Assembly (NCBI RefSeq): GCF_000702065.1
Contig: NZ_JNKN01000006.1
Location: forward strand, 24,788-88,787
Length of the DNA stretch: 64,000 bases
Reading direction: 5' to 3'
Origin: Kandleria vitulina DSM 20405
GTDB lineage: Bacteria; Bacillota_I; Bacilli_A; Erysipelotrichales; Coprobacillaceae
Within the stretch, counting starts at the first letter, position 1. Every line of letters begins with the position of its first letter. Under the pieces are notes generated by a model. It had not been told where the DNA came from, ran no database searches, and saw only the letters and a list, made by a program, of their open reading frames with translations. Shown here in pieces: positions 53,471-63,858 of this stretch. The translations under genes and the position numbers were made by a program.

Positions 53471-54136
53471 ATGTTTTTATTAGAAAATTGGCATTTTGTA
53501 GGACATCATCTTGAAGGGGAGGTCATTAATCATGATCGCTATCGAGATCATTCTTTTATTGCGACAAGCAAAATAAAGGAAGTGGTGCTTAGAGTAGACC
53601 ATGTGTGTTTTGAAACAGTCTCTGGTTCTTTATATCAATGCTATTATTATTCTCATAAAAGATTGGAGAATGGTTCTCACAATCCAGATCTTGATCTGCT
53701 TGTCAGAGGCGATCTTTTATCAGAAGATGAGATAACTGTATTAAGAGAAAGAATTCATGCTTCACAAGTACATGCCTATGAAGAAAAGGCAAATGATAAG
53801 AAAGCACTGCTGAAAGAGAAGAAAGCTGTCCTGATTACCTTTAATGATCAAAAAGATCATGTATTTGAAAGTCTTTCTATTATTAGAAAGACGAATCCGA
53901 TCTACAGTGAAAACTGTACGATCAAAATGGGCATGTTTGATGATTGTGTAATTATCGGGCCAACATCCTATCAGGATTTTGCTTATAAGATAGAAGAAGA
54001 ACGTATTTCTTTTATTTCTACTACATCAAGATTTGGTCCGCTGTTTCTTCTTAACGAAGGATTAGACGAGATCACCATTCATATTGGTAATCGTGATATG
54101 ATTCTTCCTCCACGGGTGATTAGACGGGCATTGTAA
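53471..54136 (+). CDS. Hypothetical protein
   Basis: 221 residues, soluble. There is no family I recognise. The N-terminal 85 residues look like a compact beta domain (NWHFVGHHLEGEVINHDRYRDHSFIATSKIKEVVLRVDHVCFETVSGSLYQC), followed by a charged helix (EEKANDKKALLKEKKA) and a second beta-rich region with IIGPTSYQDFAYKIEEERISFISTTSRFGPLFLL. A GGGG-type ribosome site precedes ATG 53471. It lies 24 bases after the terminator of the structured RNA. Confidence 0.65.
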   Translation: MFLLENWHFVGHHLEGEVINHDRYRDHSFIATSKIKEVVLRVDHVCFETVSGSLYQCYYYSHKRLENGSHNPDLDLLVRGDLLSEDEITVLRERIHASQVHAYEEKANDKKALLKEKKAVLITFNDQKDHVFESLSIIRKTNPIYSENCTIKMGMFDDCVIIGPTSYQDFAYKIEEERISFISTTSRFGPLFLLNEGLDEITIHIGNRDMILPPRVIRRAL

Positions 54137-54171
54137 AAAAGTGTACAATAAGGACAAAGGAGTGATATGTC

Positions 54172-54681
54172 ATGTTTCATGATTTTCATCTAAAAAAATA
54201 CATGAGAAGCATTGATTATAATATCTATCTTGTAATCTTTGTCTTTATTGGTTTACTTTGTCTATTCTTTACACATTCATTAACGAATGCTCTGCCATAT
54301 ATTATCGGCTCTGCCATGTTTCTATATGGTCCATTCCATATTGTTATTGGACGTGTTGAACGTGTTCACTATGATATGGGAAGATGTCTTCTTTTCATGA
54401 TTCTTGGAGGCATGATCCTGTTTCAGGGAAATAATGCTTTAGGTGTTATCGGGACAATCTGGGCACTTATTTCTTTGACCAATATTGCGGAAGACTTCAA
54501 TGATATGTATCCCCATGATTTCAGCTTTATTGAATGTGTTGAAATTATTATTTCTACCGTTCTTGCCTTGATGTTGCTATGGGAACCATATCATCATTTT
54601 ATTTTCCACGTACGTGTTCTTGGTGTTGAAATGATCATCAACGCCTTATTAAGATATAAGCATAATAAAAGATCTGGCTAG
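54172..54681 (+). CDS. HdeD/DUF308-like membrane protein
   Basis: 169 residues with five or six hydrophobic helices (YLVIFVFIGLLCLFF, ALPYIIGSAMFLYGPFHIVIG, LLFMILGGMILFQG, ALGVIGTIWALISLTNI, VEIIISTVLALMLLW). The repeated short-helix pattern resembles the HdeD/DUF308 family. The function is unknown. It follows the previous gene after 35 bases, with AAAGGAGTG upstream. Confidence 0.65.
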   Translation: MFHDFHLKKYMRSIDYNIYLVIFVFIGLLCLFFTHSLTNALPYIIGSAMFLYGPFHIVIGRVERVHYDMGRCLLFMILGGMILFQGNNALGVIGTIWALISLTNIAEDFNDMYPHDFSFIECVEIIISTVLALMLLWEPYHHFIFHVRVLGVEMIINALLRYKHNKRSG

Positions 54682-54694
54682 CCAGATCTTTTTA
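54666..54694. terminator. Bidirectional terminator
   Basis: AAGATCTGGC/GCCAGATCTT hairpin, flanked by A-run and T-run, between convergent genes. Confidence 0.9.
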
Positions 54695-55234
54695 GATAAG
54701 TGAAGCGACAGCTTCTTTTACTTTTTTCATAGATTCAGTTGGTTCAAAACGAGCTACAACTTCTCCCTGACGATTGACAAGGAACTTTGTAAAGTTCCAC
54801 TTGATTTCAGGGTTAGATTTATAATTCTTATCAATCTTCTTTAACATGGCAGCCATTGCTAAAGCTTTTGGTGATTTACCAAAGCCAGTAAATGGCTGTT
54901 TTTCTTTTAAGAAACGGTAAAGAGGTAACTGGTTTTCACCATTTACATCTGATTTCTTCATCTGAGGGAACTGTGTATTGTAGTGGAGTGTACAGAATTC
55001 ATGGATAGCTTCATCATCTTCAGGAGTCTGATTCGCAAACTGGTTACAAGGGATATCTAAAATCTCTAGACCTTGATCATGATAAGCTTCATAAAGTTCT
55101 TCTAGATCCTTATACTGTGGAGTAAAACCACAGCCAGTAGCAGTGTTAACTACAAGTACAACTTTATCTTCATAAGATGATAACGGGAAATCTTCTCCCT
55201 TAGGGGTAGGGATAGAATAATCATAAAATGACAT
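54692..55234 (-). CDS. Glutathione/thioredoxin peroxidase (GPx family)
   Basis: 180 residues. The catalytic cysteine is in NTATGCGFTPQYKDLEELY, with the family motif LDIPCNQFANQTPEDDEAI (second Cys and Gln) and the Trp-bearing IKWNFTKFLVNRQG. It reduces hydrogen or lipid peroxides, most likely with thioredoxin in Bacillota. GGAGGGC precedes the ATG on the minus strand. It is monocistronic. Confidence 0.95.
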   Translation of the reverse strand: MSFYDYSIPTPKGEDFPLSSYEDKVVLVVNTATGCGFTPQYKDLEELYEAYHDQGLEILDIPCNQFANQTPEDDEAIHEFCTLHYNTQFPQMKKSDVNGENQLPLYRFLKEKQPFTGFGKSPKALAMAAMLKKIDKNYKSNPEIKWNFTKFLVNRQGEVVARFEPTESMKKVKEAVASLI

Positions 55235-55388
55235 AGAAATGCCCTCCTTTAAATTTGATACAATTATATTTTATACAATCTAAATAGAAATTTCAATCGA
55301 AATGATTTAATTTTTAAGTTAGAGACATTTCAATAATAGGCAAAATCTTATATAATATAAGTAATTTGATAAAAGAGAGTGATAGCTA

Positions 55389-58300
55389 ATGAACGAAACA
55401 CAGACACAAATAAATGAATTACCACCTGTTGTAGATGAAAACAATGCGGAAGTTAGAGTAGGAGAAAAACTGTACCTTACTTTACAGGAAGCATTGCAGT
55501 ACGCAAAAGTAAATGAAACATTAATACTTTTAAGAGATATTCAGATTCAATCTATTGAGACTGTTGATAAGGACTTAACAATAGATCTCAATGGACATTC
55601 TATTTTTGAACATACAATAAACAATACAGCACACTGCACGATTATGGATTCTTCACATAAGGGATCAGTGCAGTCTTCTCTTAACAATGATGGAACATTA
55701 GAAATTGATGCTGACATCAAAGGGACACTTACCAATAATGGGACTCTTATTAACAAAGGTGAAATTGTTTCTTTTATTCAGGAAGATGGTTCATGTGATA
55801 ATCAGGGAAAGATTATTACAGGAACATTGAAGGGTGGAGTATTAACAGGTAATAAAGATGATATTCATAGTGTAATTGTCATGGATGATCTTTATTATGG
55901 CTCATTGGAGTCAGCCCTTGAGGTTGCCAATAATGCTGATGAAGATAAGACCATTACTTTACTTGATCGTCATCAGTTAAGTGGAACTGTCAATCTTCAT
56001 AATGAAAAAGCAACTATTACCATTGATTTAAATGGAAACACCTTCTTACAGGGAAACCTTCAAGTAGAAACAGAAGCTTGCTTTATCGATACAAGCAAAA
56101 GACATTCGGGCTCTTTTATTTGTAATGTTACAGTGACAAAGAGCGGGGTACTTACAATAAAAGCAGATGTCTCTGGTAACATGAGCATTGAAGGAGAAGT
56201 CATCAATGAAGACCGTATCTCTGGTACCAACAGTAACTTTGGTACATTGATCAATAAGGAAGATGGGGAAGTAACAGATACATTGATATCAGAAGGGACT
56301 ATCATCAATGAAGGAACAATGGATTATCTTTATGTTCGTGGTGGTGAAGCTTCTTCTACAAAACTTATTAGAAATGTCACTGTTTTAGGTGGACATTACA
56401 GTGGGGAAGTGACAGCCATTGAATGTAAGGCGGCCATTGGACACACTTATTATGGAGATCCTTATGAGGCTATTGCTATTGTCAATGCCAGCAAGAAGGA
56501 TCTCACATTAAAGTTCTACAAAGATCTTAAGCTGTTAAGCCCGTTAACATTTGATAATAAAGAAGCCAATATCACAGTTGATATGAATGGCTATGAGTTA
56601 TCTGGAGAAGATGTCATTGTTAAAAGCAATGTCCGTCTTGTGGATTCCACAAAGCGCCAGAATGGCTCACTCTTCAATAATGTCATAATTGAAGAAGACG
56701 GACATTTAACAAATGAAACAGAAATTAGAAAAACAGTTATCAATAAAGGACAATTATCCAATAAAGGACAGATGCCTTACTTGAAGCTTGAAAAAGGAGA
56801 ATGCTACAACGAGGGTCAGATCAATAAGACACTCATGAGTGAAGGAGCTATCTTCAAAGGGCAAGCGAATACAATCAACAGTGAAGTGATGATTGATGAA
56901 ATTTATTTCCTATCATTGGATGGTGCTATGTCTTATGCTTATTCTACAGGTAAAGAACATACATTACGTTTAATTAAGGACTATGTCTTAGAAGAACCTC
57001 TTGCGATTGGGCAAGAAGGATGTATTATGCGTATTGACTTGAATGGACATTCATTATCAGGTGCATCATTAACAACACTTCATCATGTCATCTTAGAAAA
57101 CAGCGGTGAAGAAGGAACATTCAATACGGATCTATTGAATAAAGGCACACTTGTCAACAATGCCATGTTGCTGACGGGAGTAAAGAACTACGGCACAATT
57201 GAAAACAATGGTCATATCAATAGGGTAGAAAACCATCATCTTCTTCATAACTTCAATAACATCGTAGATGTAGAAATGAGAGAAGGAGAATTACATAATA
57301 AAGGCAAGCTTACTGAAGTGGCACTTTATGATGGTGATACTATCAATAATGGAGATATCTCTCAGTTTGTCATTAAAGGAAACCATGCGCATCTTGAAGG
57401 AGAAACACCTGAACATTCTGATGCTATTATCGCCATCAATGATGATTACTACACATCACTTGATTTATGCTTAGAAGCATTAAAGCAGATTGAAGATGAT
57501 GTAGATATTTCATTATTAAATAATGTCTTAGTAGATAAAGAATTAACTATTGATTTAAAAGGAAAGACTCATATTCATTTAGGTGATCATGTTCTTCAAG
57601 GTGAAAAACTGATTTTCAAATCTCCTGTTTCTCTTGATCATGGAAGTATTGAAAATGAAATACAGAATGAAAGTGAATTAGAAAACAATGCGATTATCAA
57701 AAATCAAGTTAAGAATTTTGATTCACTTGTCAATAATGGAACCATTCAGCGTGTCAATAATAAAAGCAAGTTCCATAACACAGGAACTGTTGATACATTG
57801 GTGGGAAAGAGCGGTACGATTTTAAATGAAGGTACATTAAAGAATACTGCATTCTTAAAAGATCAGCTGATTTCTCATGGAAAGATGGAAGTCATTTCTC
57901 AAAAGGGTGGAGAAATCATCTCAGATGGAGAAGTGGAACATCTAGAAATCTATGCGGGATTATTTAAAGGTCATTTAAAAGAAACAAATGCGCCAGTCTA
58001 TATTGAAGATACGTACTATCCAACTTTAGATGAAGCTATTTCAGTAGCGAATACGAAAGAAAATTGTACAGTGGTATTCAATAAGGATTTAACATTGGAT
58101 GAGACAGTAATCATTGATAATCCTGATAGTACTGTTACTTTAGATTTTAATAAGCATCAAGTTAACGGTGCACCTTTACAGGTAAAATCACGTGTTATTT
58201 TAACTGATCATAATGAAGAAAAATCTATTCTTTCATTGGATCTATTAAGCAGTGGACGTCTTATTCTTGATTTGCCAACGCAAGGATTAATTACAAGTGA

Positions 58301-61300
58301 AAATGAATTGACAATCAAGGATACCGTTGGTGGATTTGTATCCAACAGTGGTCATATGACAAACTACGCTGTTGTGAATGCGGTTGAAAATACGGGAACC
58401 TTCACTAACCATTCTTCACTCAAGAGTGTAGAAAACAGTGGAACCTTCATCAATACGGCTGATGCGATTGCGGATAGTGTCATTTCTACAAATGAAGTGA
58501 AAAATGAAGGGTTAATTCGTTCATTAAAGAGTGAGGGTAAAGTAGAATCAAATGGGGATATCCACTTTATTTCTCAAAATGATGGATCAATTGTCAATAC
58601 GGGAACAGTTGATACATTAAATATGTTAAAAGGGACATTTAAAGGACCTCTTCATTCTACTAATGCGCCTGCATATATCGATGATGTCTATTATGCAACC
58701 TTTGATGAAGCTTTACAGGTTTTCAATCAATCTAAAGATAATACGACAATGCATCTTATTGATAATGTCATCTTGACAAGAGAGTGTGAAGTTGGACAAG
58801 AAGGACACTCTTTGATCTTAGATCTTGGTAAAAAGACCATCTCTGGTACACCTATTATCACTAAAGGAACTTTACGTATTAAAGGTCATGAAACAGGTAT
58901 CAAGAACAAGATTGAAAATGAAGGTAATCTGACTTTAGAAACACAGCTTTTTACAAGTGTAACCAATAAAGGCACACTTATGAATCTGTACTCGATTGCG
59001 GAGCTTATTAATGAGGCTAAGGCGACTAACTTAGGTACAATCTCTACTCTTTCTAATAAGGGAGAAATGATTAATAAGAAAGAGATTGTTAAGATCAATA
59101 ATGAAGGTGAATGTGTCAATGATGCTCATCTTAAAGAAGCAATCCTGGAAAAAGGACAGTTCTTCAACAATGGAACACTAGATCATGTAGTCTTAAAGGA
59201 TGGTACGCTTATCAATGAAGGGGAACTTCAGCATCTTGAACAGTTAGGTGGACAAGTTCAAAACAAGAAACATGTCGCTAATCTTTCAATGCATGGTGGT
59301 GAATATGTAGGTGAAGCTGATCAAAGCAATGCGGTTGCACGTATTGAAAATATTTACTATCCATTATTGGAAGATGCGATTGAAATCTTCAATAATCAAA
59401 AGGGTGCTATGACGATCATGCTTCATGATAATGCTTATATTGAAGAAGAATTATGCATCAAGAATAATGGTTACCCATTAACTATTGATTGTGGAACAAA
59501 GAGCATCAATGGTAATACGATTACCAATGAAGGAACGCTTATTATGAAAGGATATGCATTATGTGGCAATCCATTTATCAATAAGGGAGCATTTGAGTGT
59601 TCAATCAATTATGCTAGAGAAATCATGAACAGTGGTACATTGACTAACTATGCGACTATCAAGGAACATGTTGTCAATAGAGGAACTTTGACAAATAAAT
59701 CAGCAATGAACACACTCTTAAACCATGATCATTTCTATAATGAAGGAACTCTTGGTGCCTATACACAAAATGAAGGGCAGACTGACAACAGTGGTCTTAT
59801 CAGTGATGTGATCATGAATGCCGGTTCAATAAAGAACAGCGGTACATTGACAAGAGTCTCACAGAAGGGCGGTACGCTTGAAAATGAGGCGACAGTTCAT
59901 ACCTTAGATTTAACAAAAGGTGATTTCATCGGTGAAGTAGAAAGCACAAATAGTTATGCGCGTATTGGCAATCATTACTTCCCATACTTTGAAGATGCGT
60001 TGGCATCAATAGAAGATAATGATGTTACAATCACATGCAATGATGATATTGTCATTAATGAATTAGCAATTGAAAAAGAAAAGGGTTCATTAACTATTGA
60101 TCTCCATCAGCATAAGATTGATGGTGGTACATTAACATTAAATGGACATATTCTTATTATGAATGGTCAAGTTGAAAACACGATCATCAATGAAGGAGAA
60201 TTCATTAGTCAATGTGAAATCCATGGTCCGATGGAAAATAAAGGAACATTCAATAACCAGGGTGTAATGAGTGATACATTATTGAATAATGGGACATTAG
60301 TCAATTATGGTATCGTGAAAACTCTTCAGAATGAAAAATCATTAGAAAATGAAGAAACAGGTCATATTGATAAGCTCCTTATCAATAATGGAAAGAGTGT
60401 CAATAAAGGTGTCTTTGGAGAAGCGACTGCTATTAAGGGTGAACTACTGAACGATGAAGGTGGACAGATCTATCATCTAAGATTGGATCAAGGAGAAGTT
60501 CATAACTTCGGTAAAGTAGAAAACCTTGAATTGTTAAAAGAAAAAGGAATCTTCAATGGAACAGCACCAGCCATGACCAATTCACAGTGTCGTATTCTTT
60601 CTAAGTACTATATGACATTATCTCAAGCATTAGATTATGTTAAGGATTCAAGTGATTCACTACGCATTATTCTTAACAATGATGTCGAAGCAAAAGAAGA
60701 TCTCCTCTTTACAACACAGGGAAGAGTCTTAAGCTTAGAATGCAATAAACATACATTAAGTGGTGGTTCAATTATCCTGGCGGCTAATATGTTGCTGATG
60801 GGAGATGGAATCATTAAAAATGTCATCATGAATAATGGTCATCTTGAAAACCATATTCATTTAGAAGGTGAAGTCACAAACAATGGTACATTAGAAAACA
60901 GGGGACATATTGTTTCATTAAACAGTGTTGGTGAAGTCATCAATAATGAACATGCGACAATTGATCAGATGACAATCAAGCAAGGTACATTAAACAATGA
61001 AGGACTTATCAATGAATTAGTAAACAATAGTGAATTGATTAATGAAGTCACAGGACATGTCGCTTCGTTAATGAGCAATGGAAAGAGTGTCAACGAAGGT
61101 GAAATTGAAAAAGCTGATATCGCAAGTGGTCTTTTCATTGGAAATGCTGAAGAATGCTTCTGTCATGCTTCTATTGGTAATTATCATTTTGGTACACTTC
61201 AGGATGCTCTTGATTATATGAAAGATGCATCAGAAAATCTGGTGATTACTATTGAAGATGATCTTCAATTAGAAGAAATGACATTTGCATCATCTAATGA

Positions 61301-63716
61301 TATTGCGCTCACTATTGATACAAACGGCTATGAAATAGAAGGGGAAACACTTCATTTCAGCTTGCCTGTCACAATTGAAGGAACAGGACGCATTCATAAT
61401 GATATTATCAATGAAGCACACTGTATTAATAAGACTTATCTAGAAGGAAAGATTGTAAACAATGCAATCTTTGATAATGAAGGCGAAATCACTGAACCAT
61501 TTGTTAACCATAATCAATTGATTAACAAAGAAAAAATGCAGGATGTCATCAATGATGCCATGATCACAAATCATGGAGTCATGGAACATCTTACTCATGA
61601 TGAAGGAGAAGCCTACAATGAAGGGGAACTTCATGATATGGTCATGAGTGCAGGACAGCTTAAAAACAATGGCACAATGGAAACACTTGTTTTAAGATCA
61701 GGAGAAGCACTTTCTACTGGTTCACTTCATGACTTAACAATAAGTGGTGGACGTTTTGTTGGTAAAGTAGAAGAAACCAATACATCATTACGTGTTGGTG
61801 AACAGTATTTTGCTTTACTAGAAGATGCGATTGATGCTTGTGATAATCAGTCATTGGTATTGATTGGTGATCTTGAACTTAAAGAACCATTTACTGTTGA
61901 TTGCCCATATGATCTACGTATTGATGTCAATGGACATGTCATCACTGGTGAAAAGATTATTGTGAAGACTCCACTTTCTTTCGTGGATGCCACTAAAGAA
62001 GGAGAAGTTGCTAATGTCATTGAAAATGAAAGTCGTCTAGAAAATGATGCTAAGCTTTCTGGTGAAATCTTCAGTAAGACAGAACTTATCAATCATGGTG
62101 AAATGACTGGTCGTGTAGAAAATGAAGTGACATGCATCAATGATGGTGAAATGAAGACGGTTATCAATAAGGGTACATTGACTAATAAGGGTCGTATTCA
62201 TGAATTGATTAACTATCAGTCATTAACTAATGAAGGAACAATCGATGATGCTGTTTCTGAAACTGGAAAAGTCAACAATAAGAAAACAATCGCTACTCTT
62301 CATATGAGTGAAGGAACATTGGATACTTCTGGTTACATTGAAGACCTTACATTGCACAATGGTTCAGCTTCCAACAGCGGAAAAGTGCATATGTTAAGAT
62401 TAAAAGGCGGTCACTTTATTGGACAAGTTGAAGAAACAGATGGTGCAGGTGCTATCAATGATACATACTATGCTACATTTGAAGATTTAATTGAAAATGT
62501 TAAAGCACAAGAAGAGAAGTGTCTTGTGACACTTCATCGTGATGTTATTCTTGATCATCCTTTAACTATTGAAAATGATAAGACTGATATTACCATTAAC
62601 ATGAATGGTATTAAGCTGATTGGTGAAGAAATCATCATCAATGGACATGTTGTCTTAAAAGAAGCTCTTAATAAACAGAGTGTTATTGAGAGTCATATTG
62701 TCAATAATAATCATCTTCAAAATGAAGTCAGAATCAAAGGATCAGTTGAAAACAATGATTTCTTTGTCAATGATGGTACAATTTCAGATTGTGTCATCAA
62801 TAAAGGGGTCATGGCTAATACTGGACAGATCAATGAGGTTATTAATGAGAAAGAAATGACTAATGATGGTGTGACAAGCTATGTGATCAATAAAGGCAAG
62901 ATGAGTGTTCACTCACAAGGGGTTATTGATATCTTCAAGCAGGATAGTGGTGCTTTACAGAATCTTGGTACCATTGTGGATCTGACAATTAATAAAGGAC
63001 ATGTCGAAAACTCAGGATTTATTAATGGTCTATCTCAAAATAATGGAGAAGTGATCAATGAAGGAGATATTTCCAATGTCTACCTTATGAAAGGGGTATT
63101 CGAAGGCGATTCTTCAGATATTGATGCGGCAGCTTCTATTGGTACAAGATATTATGGTTCATTTATTGAAGCTATCAATGATGCTAATAAAGCTGAAGAA
63201 AATGTAACTGTTCTTCTTCATGTAGATGCTCATTTTGATGAATTGGTTATCAATAATCCATCATCTACGATCACTGTTGAAATAGATGGCTGGTCATTAT
63301 CAGGGAAACATCTTGAATTATTATCTGATGTGATCTTATCTGATAAAAGTGAAGGTATTGGCGATATTAATGTTGATATTGTCAATAAGGCAACACTTTA
63401 TACAAATGCCAACATATTTGGTACGTTAGTCAATGAGGGCGTACTGACTCATAAAGGAGAATTGGATGCCCTAATGAATGATGGTACATGTACAAATGAT
63501 GGCATGATTCATTCTTATATGCAGGAAAAGGGACATCTTGTAAATAATAAGGATATCTCTGATTTACGTATAAGTGGTGGAGATCTTATCAATAAGGGAT
63601 TGATTGCTTCTTTGACACAGGAAGGCGGTAATGTTTCTTCAAGTGGAGAAGTAAAGGAATTGATCAAGTATGATGGCAGCTTCAATGGTGAAGCAGAATA
63701 CGAGACAATTTATTAA
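55389..63716 (+). CDS. Giant repeat protein, beta-helix-like, 2775 residues
   Basis: One unbroken frame encodes about 14 units of roughly 195 residues. Each unit opens with a pattern like AxIxxxYYxSLxEALxxA, then a short domain with xxLTIDLNGHxLxG, then a ladder of short repeats around N-x-G-T-L-x-N-x-G-x-I, and closes with GxFxGxxExTNA. Anchors include LYYGSLESAL, TYYPTLDEAI, VYYATFDEAL, YFALLEDAI and RYYGSFIEAI. The ladder suggests a right-handed beta-helix as in surface and pectin-lyase-like proteins. No signal peptide, transmembrane helix, LPXTG or choline repeats are seen, so its location is unclear. No catalytic motif is recognised. TATAAT-like sequence lies near 55353 and a weak AGAGAGTG before the ATG. 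Confidence 0.85.
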   Translation: MNETQTQINELPPVVDENNAEVRVGEKLYLTLQEALQYAKVNETLILLRDIQIQSIETVDKDLTIDLNGHSIFEHTINNTAHCTIMDSSHKGSVQSSLNNDGTLEIDADIKGTLTNNGTLINKGEIVSFIQEDGSCDNQGKIITGTLKGGVLTGNKDDIHSVIVMDDLYYGSLESALEVANNADEDKTITLLDRHQLSGTVNLHNEKATITIDLNGNTFLQGNLQVETEACFIDTSKRHSGSFICNVTVTKSGVLTIKADVSGNMSIEGEVINEDRISGTNSNFGTLINKEDGEVTDTLISEGTIINEGTMDYLYVRGGEASSTKLIRNVTVLGGHYSGEVTAIECKAAIGHTYYGDPYEAIAIVNASKKDLTLKFYKDLKLLSPLTFDNKEANITVDMNGYELSGEDVIVKSNVRLVDSTKRQNGSLFNNVIIEEDGHLTNETEIRKTVINKGQLSNKGQMPYLKLEKGECYNEGQINKTLMSEGAIFKGQANTINSEVMIDEIYFLSLDGAMSYAYSTGKEHTLRLIKDYVLEEPLAIGQEGCIMRIDLNGHSLSGASLTTLHHVILENSGEEGTFNTDLLNKGTLVNNAMLLTGVKNYGTIENNGHINRVENHHLLHNFNNIVDVEMREGELHNKGKLTEVALYDGDTINNGDISQFVIKGNHAHLEGETPEHSDAIIAINDDYYTSLDLCLEALKQIEDDVDISLLNNVLVDKELTIDLKGKTHIHLGDHVLQGEKLIFKSPVSLDHGSIENEIQNESELENNAIIKNQVKNFDSLVNNGTIQRVNNKSKFHNTGTVDTLVGKSGTILNEGTLKNTAFLKDQLISHGKMEVISQKGGEIISDGEVEHLEIYAGLFKGHLKETNAPVYIEDTYYPTLDEAISVANTKENCTVVFNKDLTLDETVIIDNPDSTVTLDFNKHQVNGAPLQVKSRVILTDHNEEKSILSLDLLSSGRLILDLPTQGLITSENELTIKDTVGGFVSNSGHMTNYAVVNAVENTGTFTNHSSLKSVENSGTFINTADAIADSVISTNEVKNEGLIRSLKSEGKVESNGDIHFISQNDGSIVNTGTVDTLNMLKGTFKGPLHSTNAPAYIDDVYYATFDEALQVFNQSKDNTTMHLIDNVILTRECEVGQEGHSLILDLGKKTISGTPIITKGTLRIKGHETGIKNKIENEGNLTLETQLFTSVTNKGTLMNLYSIAELINEAKATNLGTISTLSNKGEMINKKEIVKINNEGECVNDAHLKEAILEKGQFFNNGTLDHVVLKDGTLINEGELQHLEQLGGQVQNKKHVANLSMHGGEYVGEADQSNAVARIENIYYPLLEDAIEIFNNQKGAMTIMLHDNAYIEEELCIKNNGYPLTIDCGTKSINGNTITNEGTLIMKGYALCGNPFINKGAFECSINYAREIMNSGTLTNYATIKEHVVNRGTLTNKSAMNTLLNHDHFYNEGTLGAYTQNEGQTDNSGLISDVIMNAGSIKNSGTLTRVSQKGGTLENEATVHTLDLTKGDFIGEVESTNSYARIGNHYFPYFEDALASIEDNDVTITCNDDIVINELAIEKEKGSLTIDLHQHKIDGGTLTLNGHILIMNGQVENTIINEGEFISQCEIHGPMENKGTFNNQGVMSDTLLNNGTLVNYGIVKTLQNEKSLENEETGHIDKLLINNGKSVNKGVFGEATAIKGELLNDEGGQIYHLRLDQGEVHNFGKVENLELLKEKGIFNGTAPAMTNSQCRILSKYYMTLSQALDYVKDSSDSLRIILNNDVEAKEDLLFTTQGRVLSLECNKHTLSGGSIILAANMLLMGDGIIKNVIMNNGHLENHIHLEGEVTNNGTLENRGHIVSLNSVGEVINNEHATIDQMTIKQGTLNNEGLINELVNNSELINEVTGHVASLMSNGKSVNEGEIEKADIASGLFIGNAEECFCHASIGNYHFGTLQDALDYMKDASENLVITIEDDLQLEEMTFASSNDIALTIDTNGYEIEGETLHFSLPVTIEGTGRIHNDIINEAHCINKTYLEGKIVNNAIFDNEGEITEPFVNHNQLINKEKMQDVINDAMITNHGVMEHLTHDEGEAYNEGELHDMVMSAGQLKNNGTMETLVLRSGEALSTGSLHDLTISGGRFVGKVEETNTSLRVGEQYFALLEDAIDACDNQSLVLIGDLELKEPFTVDCPYDLRIDVNGHVITGEKIIVKTPLSFVDATKEGEVANVIENESRLENDAKLSGEIFSKTELINHGEMTGRVENEVTCINDGEMKTVINKGTLTNKGRIHELINYQSLTNEGTIDDAVSETGKVNNKKTIATLHMSEGTLDTSGYIEDLTLHNGSASNSGKVHMLRLKGGHFIGQVEETDGAGAINDTYYATFEDLIENVKAQEEKCLVTLHRDVILDHPLTIENDKTDITINMNGIKLIGEEIIINGHVVLKEALNKQSVIESHIVNNNHLQNEVRIKGSVENNDFFVNDGTISDCVINKGVMANTGQINEVINEKEMTNDGVTSYVINKGKMSVHSQGVIDIFKQDSGALQNLGTIVDLTINKGHVENSGFINGLSQNNGEVINEGDISNVYLMKGVFEGDSSDIDAAASIGTRYYGSFIEAINDANKAEENVTVLLHVDAHFDELVINNPSSTITVEIDGWSLSGKHLELLSDVILSDKSEGIGDINVDIVNKATLYTNANIFGTLVNEGVLTHKGELDALMNDGTCTNDGMIHSYMQEKGHLVNNKDISDLRISGGDLINKGLIASLTQEGGNVSSSGEVKELIKYDGSFNGEAEYETIY

Positions 63717-63825
63717 AAGAGGCACTTTTCCAAGTAGCGGGCTATCCTGATTGATGGGGTGTCACTAATTGAGGGAAAATGCCTTTCCCACGAAAGCGGA
63801 AAGATAAAATCGAAATTATCGGTTT

Positions 63826-63858
63826 GGACTGATATCAGTACAGATATCAGTCCTTTTT
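63826..63858 (+). terminator. Terminator-like hairpin inside IS end
   Basis: GGACTGATATC/GATATCAGTCC around a six-base loop, followed by T6. It overlaps the last codon of the transposase frame on the other strand and may stop transcription entering or leaving the element. Confidence 0.75.

Noticed and set aside
55389..63716. Repeats interpreted as a CRISPR array or tandem satellite
   Set aside because: The periodicity is at protein level (about 195 residues) with diverged DNA, and there are no short identical repeats with unique spacers.
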